A stretch of DNA of 64,000 bases from Bin5 sp965218625 (GTDB taxonomy: Bacteria; Chloroflexota; Anaerolineae; Caldilineales; Caldilineaceae), in assembly GCA_965218625.1 (NCBI GenBank), contig CBDCLG010000008.1:124001-188000 (forward strand). The letters are read 5' to 3'. The position numbers and the translations under genes were made by a program. Below are positions 40,577 through 50,258 of the stretch, piece after piece. Below the pieces are notes generated by a model. That model was not told the origin of the DNA, did not search any database, and worked only from the letters and a program-made list of their open reading frames with translations. Each line of letters opens with the position of its first letter. Positions within the stretch are counted from its first letter, which is position 1.

Positions 40577-43566
40577 TCACCCCTTCCGACCAGGCCGCAC
40601 GCGACGCGATCGTCGAACGGCTCGACGAAAACATGGTCGTGGTGGCGGGCGCCGGCACCGGCAAAACCCGCAGCCTCGTCGACCGCATCGCCGCGCTCAT
40701 CAAGACGGGCCGGGCCACAATCGGCGGCATCGCCGCCATCACCTTTACCGAGGCCGCCGCCGCCGAGTTGAACAGCCGCATCGGCGAGACGCTCGAAAGG
40801 GCCGCCGAAGATGACAGCCTGGACCAGGAGCAGCGCGCGAACTGCATTCGCGCCGTCGAGGAGCTCGACCAGGCCGCCATCCAGACGCTTCACAGCTTCG
40901 CCGGCAGCCTCCTGCGCGAGCGCCCGCTCGAATCGGGCCTGCCGCCCGGCTTCACCCTCCGCGACGAGGTCGCAGCCGAGATCGCATTCGAAAACTGCTG
41001 GTCGAAGTGGCTCGACACCGCGCTCGACGACCCCGCGGCGCAAAACGCGCTGCGCCCCGCGCTCAAGGTGGGCATGACCCTGGACCATCTCCGTCAAATC
41101 GCTGTCAGCTTCAACGACAACTACGATCTGCTGGCCGGGGCTGCATTCGACACGCCTGCCAACCGCGATGCGGAGGAGGCGCAGGCCCTGGTTCCGGTAC
41201 TCGAACTGCTCAAACGCTTTGCCCTCGAATATGCCGAGGACCGCAAAAGGGCCGGAGAAGTCGAGTTCATGGACCTGCTGGTGCTCGCCCGCAACCTGCT
41301 GCGCGACAGCCTGCCAGCACGCGACCATTTCCGCGCCCGCTACACCCACATCCTGGTCGACGAAGTCCAGGACACCGATCCCCTGCAGGCCGAGATCGCC
41401 ATGTTCCTGGCGGAAGATGCCCCCGGCCGCGCCGACGCCGACGCTCGACCCAAAGAGTGGCGCGCCGTGCAGCCCGCCGCCGGCAAGCTGTTCATCGTCG
41501 GAGACCCCAAACAGTCGATCTACCGCTTCCGCCGCGCCGACATTCAACAGGTCGAGCGCATGCAGGAGGCTGTCGGCGGAGCCAGGACGGTCCTTTCACA
41601 GAATTTCCGCTCGCTCTCACCCGTCATCGACTGGGTCAACCACATTTTCGCCGAGTGGATGGAGGCGGGCGAAGCGCAGGCCAGCTATGCGCCGCTCTCG
41701 CCGGTGCCGTATCAGGGCCAGCCGCCGCCCGTTCGCTGTATGGGCGGCGAAGTCGAGGGGAATGTGGGAGTAGCGCGTGAGGAGGAGGTCGAGGCGATCG
41801 CGGCCGCGATACAGACCGCGATCGCGGATGGCTGGCAGGTCCGTTCAGAGGACGGCCGCGCCGCGCTCCGCCCCGCCGAATATAACGACATCTGTGTCCT
41901 GATGCCGCGCCGGGCGTCGTTTCTTGCGCTCGAGATCGCCTTCGAGGATGCCGGCATACCCTACCGGCTCGAAAGCCAGTCCCTGATCTACGAGACGCAG
42001 GAGGTGCGCGACCTGCTGAACTGTCTCGCCGCAATCGACGACCCGACCGACCAGGTCGCCGTGGTCGCCGCGCTGCGCTCCCCCGCCTTCGCCTGCTCCG
42101 ACGCCGACCTGCTCGAATTCGTCGAGGCCGGCGGACAGTTCAACTACCTTGCCGGCAGCGACGCGCCGCCGGCGCGCGTCACCGAAGCGCTCGCCGCGCT
42201 CAAGCAGTTCCACGAAGACCGCAAGTGGATCGCCCCGGCCGCGTTGATCGAACGCTTTGTGCGCGCCCGGCGGCTGCGCGAGCTGGCCTTCGACGAACGT
42301 CAGTGGCGCGGCCGCTGGCAGCGCTACAACTTCCTCATCGACCGCGCGCGCGCCTTCGCCGCGGCCGGTGAAACTTCGCTGCGCGCCTACATCGCCTGGT
42401 CGGCCCGGCAGCAGGAAGAAGGAGCGAAGGCGCTCGAAACGGCTGTGCAGGAGTCCGACGAGGGCGCAGTACGCGTGATGACCGTCCACGCCGCCAAGGG
42501 CCTCGAATTCCCAATTCTCTTCCTGGCCGGGCTGAACTTCGGCCCCAATAACCGGACCAGTCCTGTGCTCTTCGACCGCTTGGGCGGACGTGTCGAGGTG
42601 AAAGTGGGTTCGGGGCAGAAGGTGCAGCAGACCGCCGGCTATGCCGAGCTGCTCGCCACGGAAAAAGAGCGCGCAGAGGAGGAGCAGGTGCGCCTGATGT
42701 ACGTAGCCGCGACGCGTGCCCGCGATCACCTCATCGTCAGCCTGTACCGAAAAGCGGGGGACTTGAAGTCGCCGGCAGCCCACATCGCCAAGTTCATGCA
42801 GGGAGCGGACCATCTCTGGCAGCCGTTCCATCCCACCCCGTTGCCCGCCGCAGATTCCCCCGGATCGCGCGCCGACACGACCGCGCTCGACCGCGACACC
42901 GCTGAGGCGCGAGAGCAGTGGGAAGAGGAGCGCACAGCAACCTACATCGCGCGCGCCCGCCCGGTTGCCGCCGCCGCCACCCGCATCGCCCAGGAAGCGA
43001 AGGAGGAGCAGGATATCCCCGACGAACCCTGGCGCCGCGGCCGCGCCGGAACCAGCATCGGCCGCGCCGTCCACGCCGTGCTGCAGGTAGTCGATCTGAG
43101 CACCGGCGCAAATCTCGACGCCACCGCCCGGGCGCAGGCCGCGGCCGAGGGCGTGCCGGACCGTGCGGACGAAATCGCGCGCCTCGTGCGCGGCGCGCGC
43201 GCCAGCCCCCTCGTGCAGCGCGCCCTGGCATCCGGCCGCTGGTGGCGCGAAACGCCGGTCGCCGGCCCCGTCGGCGACGGCATCGTCGAAGGCTTCATCG
43301 ACCTGCTCTTCGAGGAAGAGGACGGCTTCGTCATCGTCGACTTCAAGACCGATGCCCTCAGCTCCGATGACAGCATGGAAAAAGCGATCTCCCGTTATCG
43401 CCTGCAGGGCGGCGCCTACGCGCTCGCGCTGACTGAAGCGACCGCTGTAAAGGTGAAGGAGGTCTCCTTCCTCTTCCTGAAACCGAACTGGATCAGCACC
43501 ATCGACAACCTGCCCGCCGCCATGCGAGAGGCCAGGGAGAAGGCCCTGGCCCTGTTCAAGGAGTAG
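40573..43566 (+). CDS. addA: AddA-like UvrD helicase/nuclease subunit
   Basis: 997 residues. SF1 helicase motifs: VVVAGAGTGKTRSLVDRIAA (I, 22-41), AITFTEAAAAEL (Ia), HILVDEVQDTDPLQ (II), LFIVGDPKQSIYRFR (III), VRVMTVHAAKGLEFPILFL (V) and LMYVAATRARDHLIV (VI). The C-terminal nuclease has GTSIGRAVHAVL, GFIDLLFEEEDGF and VIVDFKTDA (D-x-K at about 922). All catalytic residues look intact. It is translationally coupled to AddB by a 4-bp overlap. A decayed copy of its last 110 codons lies at 48070-48407, beyond the YhaO-YhaN pair. Confidence 0.9.
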   Translation: MITPSDQAARDAIVERLDENMVVVAGAGTGKTRSLVDRIAALIKTGRATIGGIAAITFTEAAAAELNSRIGETLERAAEDDSLDQEQRANCIRAVEELDQAAIQTLHSFAGSLLRERPLESGLPPGFTLRDEVAAEIAFENCWSKWLDTALDDPAAQNALRPALKVGMTLDHLRQIAVSFNDNYDLLAGAAFDTPANRDAEEAQALVPVLELLKRFALEYAEDRKRAGEVEFMDLLVLARNLLRDSLPARDHFRARYTHILVDEVQDTDPLQAEIAMFLAEDAPGRADADARPKEWRAVQPAAGKLFIVGDPKQSIYRFRRADIQQVERMQEAVGGARTVLSQNFRSLSPVIDWVNHIFAEWMEAGEAQASYAPLSPVPYQGQPPPVRCMGGEVEGNVGVAREEEVEAIAAAIQTAIADGWQVRSEDGRAALRPAEYNDICVLMPRRASFLALEIAFEDAGIPYRLESQSLIYETQEVRDLLNCLAAIDDPTDQVAVVAALRSPAFACSDADLLEFVEAGGQFNYLAGSDAPPARVTEALAALKQFHEDRKWIAPAALIERFVRARRLRELAFDERQWRGRWQRYNFLIDRARAFAAAGETSLRAYIAWSARQQEEGAKALETAVQESDEGAVRVMTVHAAKGLEFPILFLAGLNFGPNNRTSPVLFDRLGGRVEVKVGSGQKVQQTAGYAELLATEKERAEEEQVRLMYVAATRARDHLIVSLYRKAGDLKSPAAHIAKFMQGADHLWQPFHPTPLPAADSPGSRADTTALDRDTAEAREQWEEERTATYIARARPVAAAATRIAQEAKEEQDIPDEPWRRGRAGTSIGRAVHAVLQVVDLSTGANLDATARAQAAAEGVPDRADEIARLVRGARASPLVQRALASGRWWRETPVAGPVGDGIVEGFIDLLFEEEDGFVIVDFKTDALSSDDSMEKAISRYRLQGGAYALALTEATAVKVKEVSFLFLKPNWISTIDNLPAAMREAREKALALFKE

Positions 43567-43608
43567 CCCACCCGATGTCGCTGCGCTTCTGTCGCTCAGG
43601 AAGGCCGA

Positions 43609-43638
43609 TTAGTGATACAGGGTCCGATCGGCTATAAT
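43609..43638 (+). promoter_or_regulatory. Candidate promoter of the YhaO-YhaN pair
   Basis: Perfect TATAAT (43633-43638) with TTAGTG 18 bp upstream (43609-43614); the ATG is 35 bp downstream. Confidence 0.5.
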
Positions 43639-43672
43639 TTCCCATCCATCCACCCGGAGTTGACAGGACTAC

Positions 43673-44944
43673 ATGGCCCTTCTCCGCTTCGTACACGCGG
43701 CTGATCTGCATCTCGACAGCCCCTTTGTCGGCATAAAGGCCGTTGCCCCCGAACACGTAGCCAGCGCGCTGCACGATGCCACCTTCAGCGCGTATGACAA
43801 CATCATCAAACTCTGCATCGACGAAAGTGTCGACGCCCTGCTCGTCGCGGGTGACGTGTACGATTCGTCTGATCGGAGCCTGCGCGCGCAGCTCAAGTTC
43901 GTCGCCGGCCTGCGGCAGCTGCACGATGCCGGCATTCGCTCCTTTGTCTGCCACGGCAACCACGATCCTCTCGACGGCTGGGAGGCGCGCCTTGACTATC
44001 CACCAAGCTGTACGCGCTTCGTCGCAGAGTTCGAAGCCGCGCCGGTGTTTGAGGATGAACCCGAACGTGCAGTCGTACACGGCATCAGTTACCCGACGCG
44101 CGACATCCATCACAGCTTGTTACGAGGACTCGGAACGGTCGATTCCAACGGCTTTTCAATCGGTCTGATGCACACCAACGTTGACGGCAACACCGGTCAC
44201 GCCTCCTACGCCCCGTGTTCGCTGGACGATCTCAGATCGTCCGGAATCGATTACTGGGCGCTGGGCCACGTCCATACGCGGCAGATACTCAGCCAGCAGT
44301 CCCCTGCCGTGGTCTACCCGGGCAACGCCCAGGGCCGGCATCCGAACGAGGGCGGTGAGCGCGGTGTGTACCTTGTAGAGGTGGACGAGGCAAAAAACGT
44401 ACAGCTGGACTTCAGAGCCGTGGACACCGTGCGGTGGAAGCGTTCCCGCCTCGACATCTCCCCGATGGAGACTGAGCAGAATTTGCTGGACAGTCTCGAT
44501 CAAAGTATGACCGAAGTCCAGGCAGACGCTGACGGCCGGCCGGTCGTGCTGCAAATAACTTTGGCCGGGCGGGGCAGTTTGCATCGGACTCTGCGGCAGC
44601 CGGACATTATCGAGGGTCTGATAGAGGAGCTGAACGGCGAATGGGTACGGCATTCGCCGTTCGTTTGGTGCGAGCGCATCGAAGACGAAACGGCCGCGCC
44701 GTTTAACCGACAGGAGCGTATCGAAGGTTCCGACTTTCTGGCCGAACTGCTGAAGACAGTGGATCGAGCAAAAAACGACCCCGAGCTGCTCAAACGTTTG
44801 GGTGACAGCCTTTCAGACCTTTACCAACACCGCCAGTACAGAAAGTACCTGTCGGACCGTGTTCCCAGCAGTGACGATTTCGCCGCCTTGATCGACGAGG
44901 CCGAGGCGATTGTCGTCGACCGGCTCGCCGGAGATGATGAATGA
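43673..44944 (+). CDS. yhaO: YhaO/SbcD-like calcineurin-type exonuclease
   Basis: 423 residues. The metallophosphoesterase motifs are all present: FVHAADLHLDSPF (D-x-H), LLVAGDVYD, FVCHGNHDP and YWALGHVHT. The C-terminal 170 residues (LDISPMETEQNLLDSLD to the end) are the cap/ATPase-binding region. With the ATPase encoded downstream it should form an SbcCD/YhaON-type complex that trims DNA ends. Stop and next ATG overlap (ATGA at 44941-44944). Proximity to AddAB suggests a joint end-processing cassette. Confidence 0.88.
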   Translation: MALLRFVHAADLHLDSPFVGIKAVAPEHVASALHDATFSAYDNIIKLCIDESVDALLVAGDVYDSSDRSLRAQLKFVAGLRQLHDAGIRSFVCHGNHDPLDGWEARLDYPPSCTRFVAEFEAAPVFEDEPERAVVHGISYPTRDIHHSLLRGLGTVDSNGFSIGLMHTNVDGNTGHASYAPCSLDDLRSSGIDYWALGHVHTRQILSQQSPAVVYPGNAQGRHPNEGGERGVYLVEVDEAKNVQLDFRAVDTVRWKRSRLDISPMETEQNLLDSLDQSMTEVQADADGRPVVLQITLAGRGSLHRTLRQPDIIEGLIEELNGEWVRHSPFVWCERIEDETAAPFNRQERIEGSDFLAELLKTVDRAKNDPELLKRLGDSLSDLYQHRQYRKYLSDRVPSSDDFAALIDEAEAIVVDRLAGDDE

Positions 44945-47900
44945 GAATCAACGAGATATTCATCGACGGATTCGGGCAGTTCGCCGCTAAGAGCTTCGGG
45001 CCGCTGGAACAGCCGGTAACCGTCTTCTACGGGCCGAACGAGGCGGGAAAGAGCACACTGCTGGAGTTCATCCGAGCGGTCCTGTTCGAATTTCGACGCG
45101 CGCCCGGTGACTACCCACCGCTGGCAGGCGGCCGCCACGGAGGACGTGTAACCCTTATCGCCAAAGACGGCCTTCGGACCGATGTCAGCCGGTTCAAAGG
45201 GAGCCCTTCAGCGGGGGTCACCCTTACCTCAGAAACGGGCGCGCCGCTGAATGAGACGGTGCTCGCCCAGATGCTGGGCAACAACTCCAGGGACCTGTTC
45301 GAGCAGGTCTTCGCCTTTACCCTCGACGAGCTCCACAGCAGCGAGTTGCTGAGAGATGCAAACGTCAACAACCAGATCTACAGCGCCGGCATGGGCGTGA
45401 CCTCGCTGCCGAGCGTCATAAATTCAATCGGGGCCGAGCGAAAGAATCTGTTTCTCAATCGGGGAAGCAGCCAGAAAATCTATGATGCCCACAAACAGCT
45501 TCAAGACATAGACAATAAGCTGAGAGAAGTCGAAGAGAGCGCAGGCAGGTACGGGGATCTGGTCACCCGTCAACAGCAGGTCAAGACCGAACTCGCAGGC
45601 CTGGCTGCTCGCCGGGAACAGATTCAGTCGCGCCTTGCCCGTCAGAAGATTCTCCAGAGCGCCTGGGACCCATGGAACGACTTGGAATCGACACAACAGC
45701 TCTTGGCCTCTTTGCCGGCGATTGAAGATTTCCCGGTGGACGGCATTACCCGATTGGAAAAGTTAGATGAGCGCGTCAGTAACGCACGACGCGAGTTTAC
45801 GTCTGCGCAAGAACAGGTTGCAGAGGCAAAACGAGCAGCAAAAACTCAGGTCGAACACGAGACCATTCTTCAACACGAGCCCGACATCAGGCATCTGCAG
45901 GAAGGACGAAAAGATTTCATCGGTCTGTTCAGAGACTTGCCGGAGCGGATGGCTGAACTGAGAGAGCGCGAGAGGACTCTCGCTAAAACACTGAGAGAAC
46001 TGGGACCGGACTGGAATGAAACAGGCCTGGATGAGTTCGATTTCTCCATCGCCGTGCGTCAGGAGATCGCCGGGTACCGCGACAGGTTGCACGACGCTTC
46101 CGAAACACATTCGAGGCACAGTTCATCGCATGACCAGAACAAGGTCGCATTGCAGGAGGCAGTCACCGCCGAGGAAAAGGCTGACAGTGAGCTTCAGTCC
46201 ATCAGCAGGCCGTCCCTGGATGCCGACCAGATAAGGCTGCGCCGCAACCTGATTCGCACGACAAGGTCGCGACTCAACGAACTCGACCGCGAGCGGCAGA
46301 ACGCGTTGAATCTGCAAAATCAGCTGGACAGCCTGCAAAGCACGGAACGCCCGCCAGGCGAGGCAGACCATAGCAAAGCCATCGCCGCTGCTCTGGTTGC
46401 CGGCTTTGCACTCGCGGTCGGAGGGCTGGTTCTTGGCGGAACCGCGCTCTTCATTGGCATCGCGGCCGCCGTCGCGCTCGGCGCTTTGGCCCTGTTTCTG
46501 TACATTTCAGGCAAAGCCCGCCTTGCAGGTACCGGGGAATCGCCCCTCGCTTCCACCACCCGCGAGTCGCTGCAACGTGCACAAGCCGGTATTCAGGGTC
46601 TCCACTCCACGATGACGCACGAAGCTGCGCCCCTTGCACTGGAAAAGATCGACGAGCCGTCCATCCTTGCAGCAGAAGCGTCGCTCGACGAAGAGGCAGA
46701 CAGATTGCAGGAGTGGACCCGTATCGCCGAAGCGCTCGACGCTGCAAAGGAACTGACGGCTCAGCGGCATACTCATGTCGAGGAGTCCGCCGCTGCCGCC
46801 GAAGACGCAGAACGGCAGCTCGTTTCCGCGCAACACGAGTGGCAGAACTGGCTGAATGCCCGCGGTCTGCTCGATACGTTCACGCCGGAGACCGCCGGCG
46901 AACTTCAGCGACAGATCGAGCTTGGACGCAACCAGCTCAACGAGTTACAAAGCTTCCGGCAGCGCATCAAGGATATCGAAAATGACATCGCCCAGCATGT
47001 CGCGGACGTCGAACCGCTTGCGTCGGCCTTCGACGTCACCTTCGACCGCAGCGACGAGCGCGCAGTTGTCGCGGCAGCTGACAGGCTCGTCGCGTTGCTT
47101 GAGGAAGTCCGGGAGCATGACAGGAGACGGACCAGCGCGCAATCGGAAATGGAGGCCGCCAGGCGTCAACTGGAAGAGCGCGCAGGCGAACTTCAAGAGG
47201 CGCAGGGGGAACTTGAGCAGTTGTTCCGAAGCGGCGGAGCCGGGAACGCCGAAGAGTTCCGCGTGCGGGCAAAACAGACAGAAAAGCGGGAAGAACTCGA
47301 AACCGGGTCCCGAGCCGCGCGCAACCAGCTTCAACGTCTCAGCGGCCCGGGTGAACCGCTGCAGTCACTCATAGCCGACCTCCAAAGAACAGACCTTCAG
47401 TCGATCAGCGATAAGATAGCCGCGCTGGAGGAAGAAGAGGCCGCTGTCGGCGCCCAACATGATGAGCTGCTGACCGAGCGCGGTTCCATCCAGACCGATC
47501 TCGCCAACCTCGCCAGCGAGGAGGAGTCGTCGCGGCTGCGCATGCAGCGCAACATCCTCCTGGAGCAGTTAAGGGGCCACGCGCACGACTGGTCGCGGCT
47601 CACCCTCGCCCACAATCTGCTAAATGAGACGCGCCGAAAGTTCGAGCGCGAGCGGCAGCCGGATGTTGTTCGTCATGCCCGGAAGGATTTCGCTGCAATC
47701 ACCGGGGGACGGTACCAACGGCTGTACGCGCCTCTCGGTGAACAGACGATCACGGTGACGGATGACAGTGGACAGAGCAAGCAGCCGTCCGAACTGAGCC
47801 GCGGCACACGCGAGCAGCTGTTCCTGGCCCTCCGCTTTGGATTGATCCGCGACCTTGGTCAGCGAACGGAGCCGCTTCCCGTCATTGTCGACGAGGTTCT

Positions 47901-48069
47901 CGTGAACTTCGATCCCGAGAGGGCGTTCCGCGCCGCAGTCGCGTTCACGAACCTGTCTGCCACCCACCAGGTCCTGGTTTTCACCTGCCATCCGGCGATC
48001 GTCAAGATGTTTTGTGATGCGTCATCGGAAGCGGGCACAAAAGAGCCCCAAGTGCTGTCATTCAGCTAG
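44941..48069 (+). CDS. yhaN: YhaN-like AAA ATPase with central membrane hairpin
   Basis: 1042 residues. VTVFYGPNEAGKSTLLEFIR (27-46) is the Walker A of the SMC/Rad50-like AAA_27 family. Coiled coils (about 190-475 and 560-890) flank two hydrophobic helices at about 478-523 (AIAAALVAGFALAVGGLVLG, then ALFIGIAAAVALGALALFLY), which take the place of a zinc hook and suggest membrane anchoring. The C-terminal signature SRGTREQLFLALRFGLI and Walker B LPVIVDEVLVNFD complete the ATPase. It partners the YhaO-like nuclease. Its TAG stop is in frame with the pseudo AddA tail that follows. Confidence 0.88.
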   Translation: MRINEIFIDGFGQFAAKSFGPLEQPVTVFYGPNEAGKSTLLEFIRAVLFEFRRAPGDYPPLAGGRHGGRVTLIAKDGLRTDVSRFKGSPSAGVTLTSETGAPLNETVLAQMLGNNSRDLFEQVFAFTLDELHSSELLRDANVNNQIYSAGMGVTSLPSVINSIGAERKNLFLNRGSSQKIYDAHKQLQDIDNKLREVEESAGRYGDLVTRQQQVKTELAGLAARREQIQSRLARQKILQSAWDPWNDLESTQQLLASLPAIEDFPVDGITRLEKLDERVSNARREFTSAQEQVAEAKRAAKTQVEHETILQHEPDIRHLQEGRKDFIGLFRDLPERMAELRERERTLAKTLRELGPDWNETGLDEFDFSIAVRQEIAGYRDRLHDASETHSRHSSSHDQNKVALQEAVTAEEKADSELQSISRPSLDADQIRLRRNLIRTTRSRLNELDRERQNALNLQNQLDSLQSTERPPGEADHSKAIAAALVAGFALAVGGLVLGGTALFIGIAAAVALGALALFLYISGKARLAGTGESPLASTTRESLQRAQAGIQGLHSTMTHEAAPLALEKIDEPSILAAEASLDEEADRLQEWTRIAEALDAAKELTAQRHTHVEESAAAAEDAERQLVSAQHEWQNWLNARGLLDTFTPETAGELQRQIELGRNQLNELQSFRQRIKDIENDIAQHVADVEPLASAFDVTFDRSDERAVVAAADRLVALLEEVREHDRRRTSAQSEMEAARRQLEERAGELQEAQGELEQLFRSGGAGNAEEFRVRAKQTEKREELETGSRAARNQLQRLSGPGEPLQSLIADLQRTDLQSISDKIAALEEEEAAVGAQHDELLTERGSIQTDLANLASEEESSRLRMQRNILLEQLRGHAHDWSRLTLAHNLLNETRRKFERERQPDVVRHARKDFAAITGGRYQRLYAPLGEQTITVTDDSGQSKQPSELSRGTREQLFLALRFGLIRDLGQRTEPLPVIVDEVLVNFDPERAFRAAVAFTNLSATHQVLVFTCHPAIVKMFCDASSEAGTKEPQVLSFS

Positions 48070-48407
48070 GCCAACGACATCTGCTCCCCCGTCGGCGACG
48101 GCACCGTCGAAGGCTTCATCAACCGGCTCTTCGAAGAAGAAGACGGCTTCGTCATCGTAAACTTCAAGACCGACGCCGTCAGCGGCAACGAAGCAATCCA
48201 ACAGGCGATCTCCCGTTATCGGTTGCAGGGCGGCGTTTACGCGCTCGCTCTGACACTGACCGTCGGTGGTAAAATAAGGGAGGTGTCCTTCCTCTTCCTG
48301 GCGCCGGTTCAGATCAGCGCCATCGACAACCTGCCCGTCGCGCGCTGCGAGAAGCCGGGAAGAAGGCGCTGGACTTTCTCCAGGGAGACGCGCCCGCATC
48401 ACCATGA
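48070..48407 (+). pseudogene. Decayed copy of the AddA C-terminal nuclease end
   Basis: PVGDGTVEGFINRLFEEEDG, then FVIVNFKTDAVSG, ISRYRLQGGVYALALT, EVSFLFLAP and ISAIDNLPVA match residues about 890-985 of the AddA gene at 40573-43566. It is in frame with, and directly after, the YhaN stop. The catalytic D-x-K reads N-x-K, so it would be inactive. A one-base shift near 48350 puts the last part (REAGKKALDFLQGDAPASP, TGA at 48405) in another frame. Confidence 0.85.
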
Positions 48408-48647
48408 CCGCCAAGACAACCCATGAAACTGTCGACGCATCAGACCGTGGCGCAAGCAGGCCGGAAGAGAACGCCCATACTCGAGAACGATACGCAGGCC
48501 GCTACTCCGAGGCTGCTGCAGACCTGCAGGGTGACCGGAATCTCGGAAAACCGGCGCAACCGGGAAGCCTCCCCGACACTTCCGAGCGCTCAGACGCGAT
48601 AGGACCCTGCGCTTCGAGCCGACTGTGGAAATTTGAAAGGAAATATC

Positions 48648-50258
48648 ATGGCTGCAAAACATCGCACTTCCCGTCGGGCGATCGCAGCGATTGTTTCCCT
48701 CCTGCTGACCGCCTGCGTTCCCGCCACTGCAGGACCCGAAATTCCAATCAGCGCGCCCGCGCCCGCCGCGCCCCTGATATCGATCCACAACCCGCTGGTG
48801 TTGCCGGTTGGAGACACCCCCTTGTCCTCAGGAGGCCCGTTCCAGGGCTGGCCGGAGGTCGAGGTCGAGGGGCACGGCTTGAAGATCTTCCATCCGAATG
48901 GGTGGCTCTTCGCCTCCTCACAGGAGGAGCTTCGCGCCCTGCGTCCGCAGCTTGACGACGCCGAGATGGCCGATGCCCTGCTCAAGGAGAGGGAGAGCTA
49001 TGTCGATTCGCTGACGCCGGCCGGGCAGGAACAGCTCTTCGCCGGTGCCGGTTTCCCCTTCGACCCGAACGCCGCACCGCTGGAGACCAACGGCTTCCAT
49101 CTCCTCGCCGTTCCCAGCGAAGGCCGGAGCCTGGAGACCTATGCACGCGAGCTGGCCGCACAGCTGCAAGCCTCCGGGCTGACTTTGGTCAAAAGCATCG
49201 AAATCGGGCACGGGCTGCGGCCCTGGGGCGAGCAGACCGCAACGATTCGCTACCGGATCGACGGCGTGCGCGCCTTCCGCGACCGGGTCGTCACCGTCCC
49301 CGGCGCCAACGTCGACGGCCGGCAGGTCGTCCTGCTCTCTCCCGACGGCGGGACCTTTCTGACCGTTACCTACGACGTTTGGGGCGAGCATTCCGAATGG
49401 GTGGAAGGGCTGCTGCACGAGGTCGTGCGGCGCGTCCAATGGCTGGAGGACCCTGCCTTGCAGCCCCACTCCGGGCCGACGCTGACCATCAACCGGAGCA
49501 TGAACGTGCGCAGGGGGCCGGGCACCGACCATCCGGTCATCGGCGGCGCGGCCGCCGATCAACAGTTCGACGCGATCAGCAGAAATGCCAGCGGCGAATG
49601 GTGGCAGATCGTGTTCAGCGGCCAGCTGGCCTGGCTGCATAGCGACTATGTGACCGCGTCCGCGGACGCGGAAGATGTACCCCTGGCGGACGGGACCGGC
49701 TGGCTCAAATATGACGATGATGCACACGGGCTGTCGGTCTCCTTCCCGTCGACATGGCGCTATTTCGACCCGGCGCGGCCCACCGCGGCCGACCTGGCCC
49801 TCTTCTCCGCCGCCAAACGGTACGACAGCGAGCAGTTCAACGTCGCAGGGTTGGGCCGGATGGTGTCGACAATGACCTACCGCCGCGACGATGCCGTGAC
49901 CGGGCTTGGCCTGCACGCCGGCCGGACCGACCGCGAAGCGAGCAACTTCGCGCTGGTCTTTTCCTTCGCAGCCAACGGCCGCACCCTGGATGACTACGCA
50001 CAGGCGGCCGCCGCGCACACCTACAGCATCGAGCCCGCCCGCGTTGCAACATCCGTCAGTTTGAGGCCGTCAGGCGAAGAGGTCGTATCGGTCCGCTACC
50101 GCGAATACGAGACCGATAGCGAAGTCTGGCAGGTCTGGCTCCTCTCGCCGGACGGTGAGACGCTGGCCGCGCTCGGGTTCAGCATTCACCGCGACCAATT
50201 CGCCGCGCTGAAACCGGTGCTGAACGAAATCGTGCGGCGGCTGCGTTGGATCGGATAG
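48648..50258 (+). CDS. SH3b-containing lipoprotein with stress-type repeats
   Basis: 536 residues from the ATG at 48648, with AAGGAAAT just before. The N-terminus RRAIAAIVSLLLTACVPA has a lipobox LLTAC, so C23 should be lipidated after signal peptidase II. Two similar halves (about 65-275 and 340-536), each ending in a VVRRVQWLED or VRRLRWIG segment, surround a central SH3b-like domain with NVRRGPGTDHPVIGG and GQLAWLHSDYV (about 280-338). It is a surface protein probably bound to the membrane and contacting cell wall or matrix. A similar SH3b protein lies at 4943-7441. No operon partner. Confidence 0.8.
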   Translation: MAAKHRTSRRAIAAIVSLLLTACVPATAGPEIPISAPAPAAPLISIHNPLVLPVGDTPLSSGGPFQGWPEVEVEGHGLKIFHPNGWLFASSQEELRALRPQLDDAEMADALLKERESYVDSLTPAGQEQLFAGAGFPFDPNAAPLETNGFHLLAVPSEGRSLETYARELAAQLQASGLTLVKSIEIGHGLRPWGEQTATIRYRIDGVRAFRDRVVTVPGANVDGRQVVLLSPDGGTFLTVTYDVWGEHSEWVEGLLHEVVRRVQWLEDPALQPHSGPTLTINRSMNVRRGPGTDHPVIGGAAADQQFDAISRNASGEWWQIVFSGQLAWLHSDYVTASADAEDVPLADGTGWLKYDDDAHGLSVSFPSTWRYFDPARPTAADLALFSAAKRYDSEQFNVAGLGRMVSTMTYRRDDAVTGLGLHAGRTDREASNFALVFSFAANGRTLDDYAQAAAAHTYSIEPARVATSVSLRPSGEEVVSVRYREYETDSEVWQVWLLSPDGETLAALGFSIHRDQFAALKPVLNEIVRRLRWIG

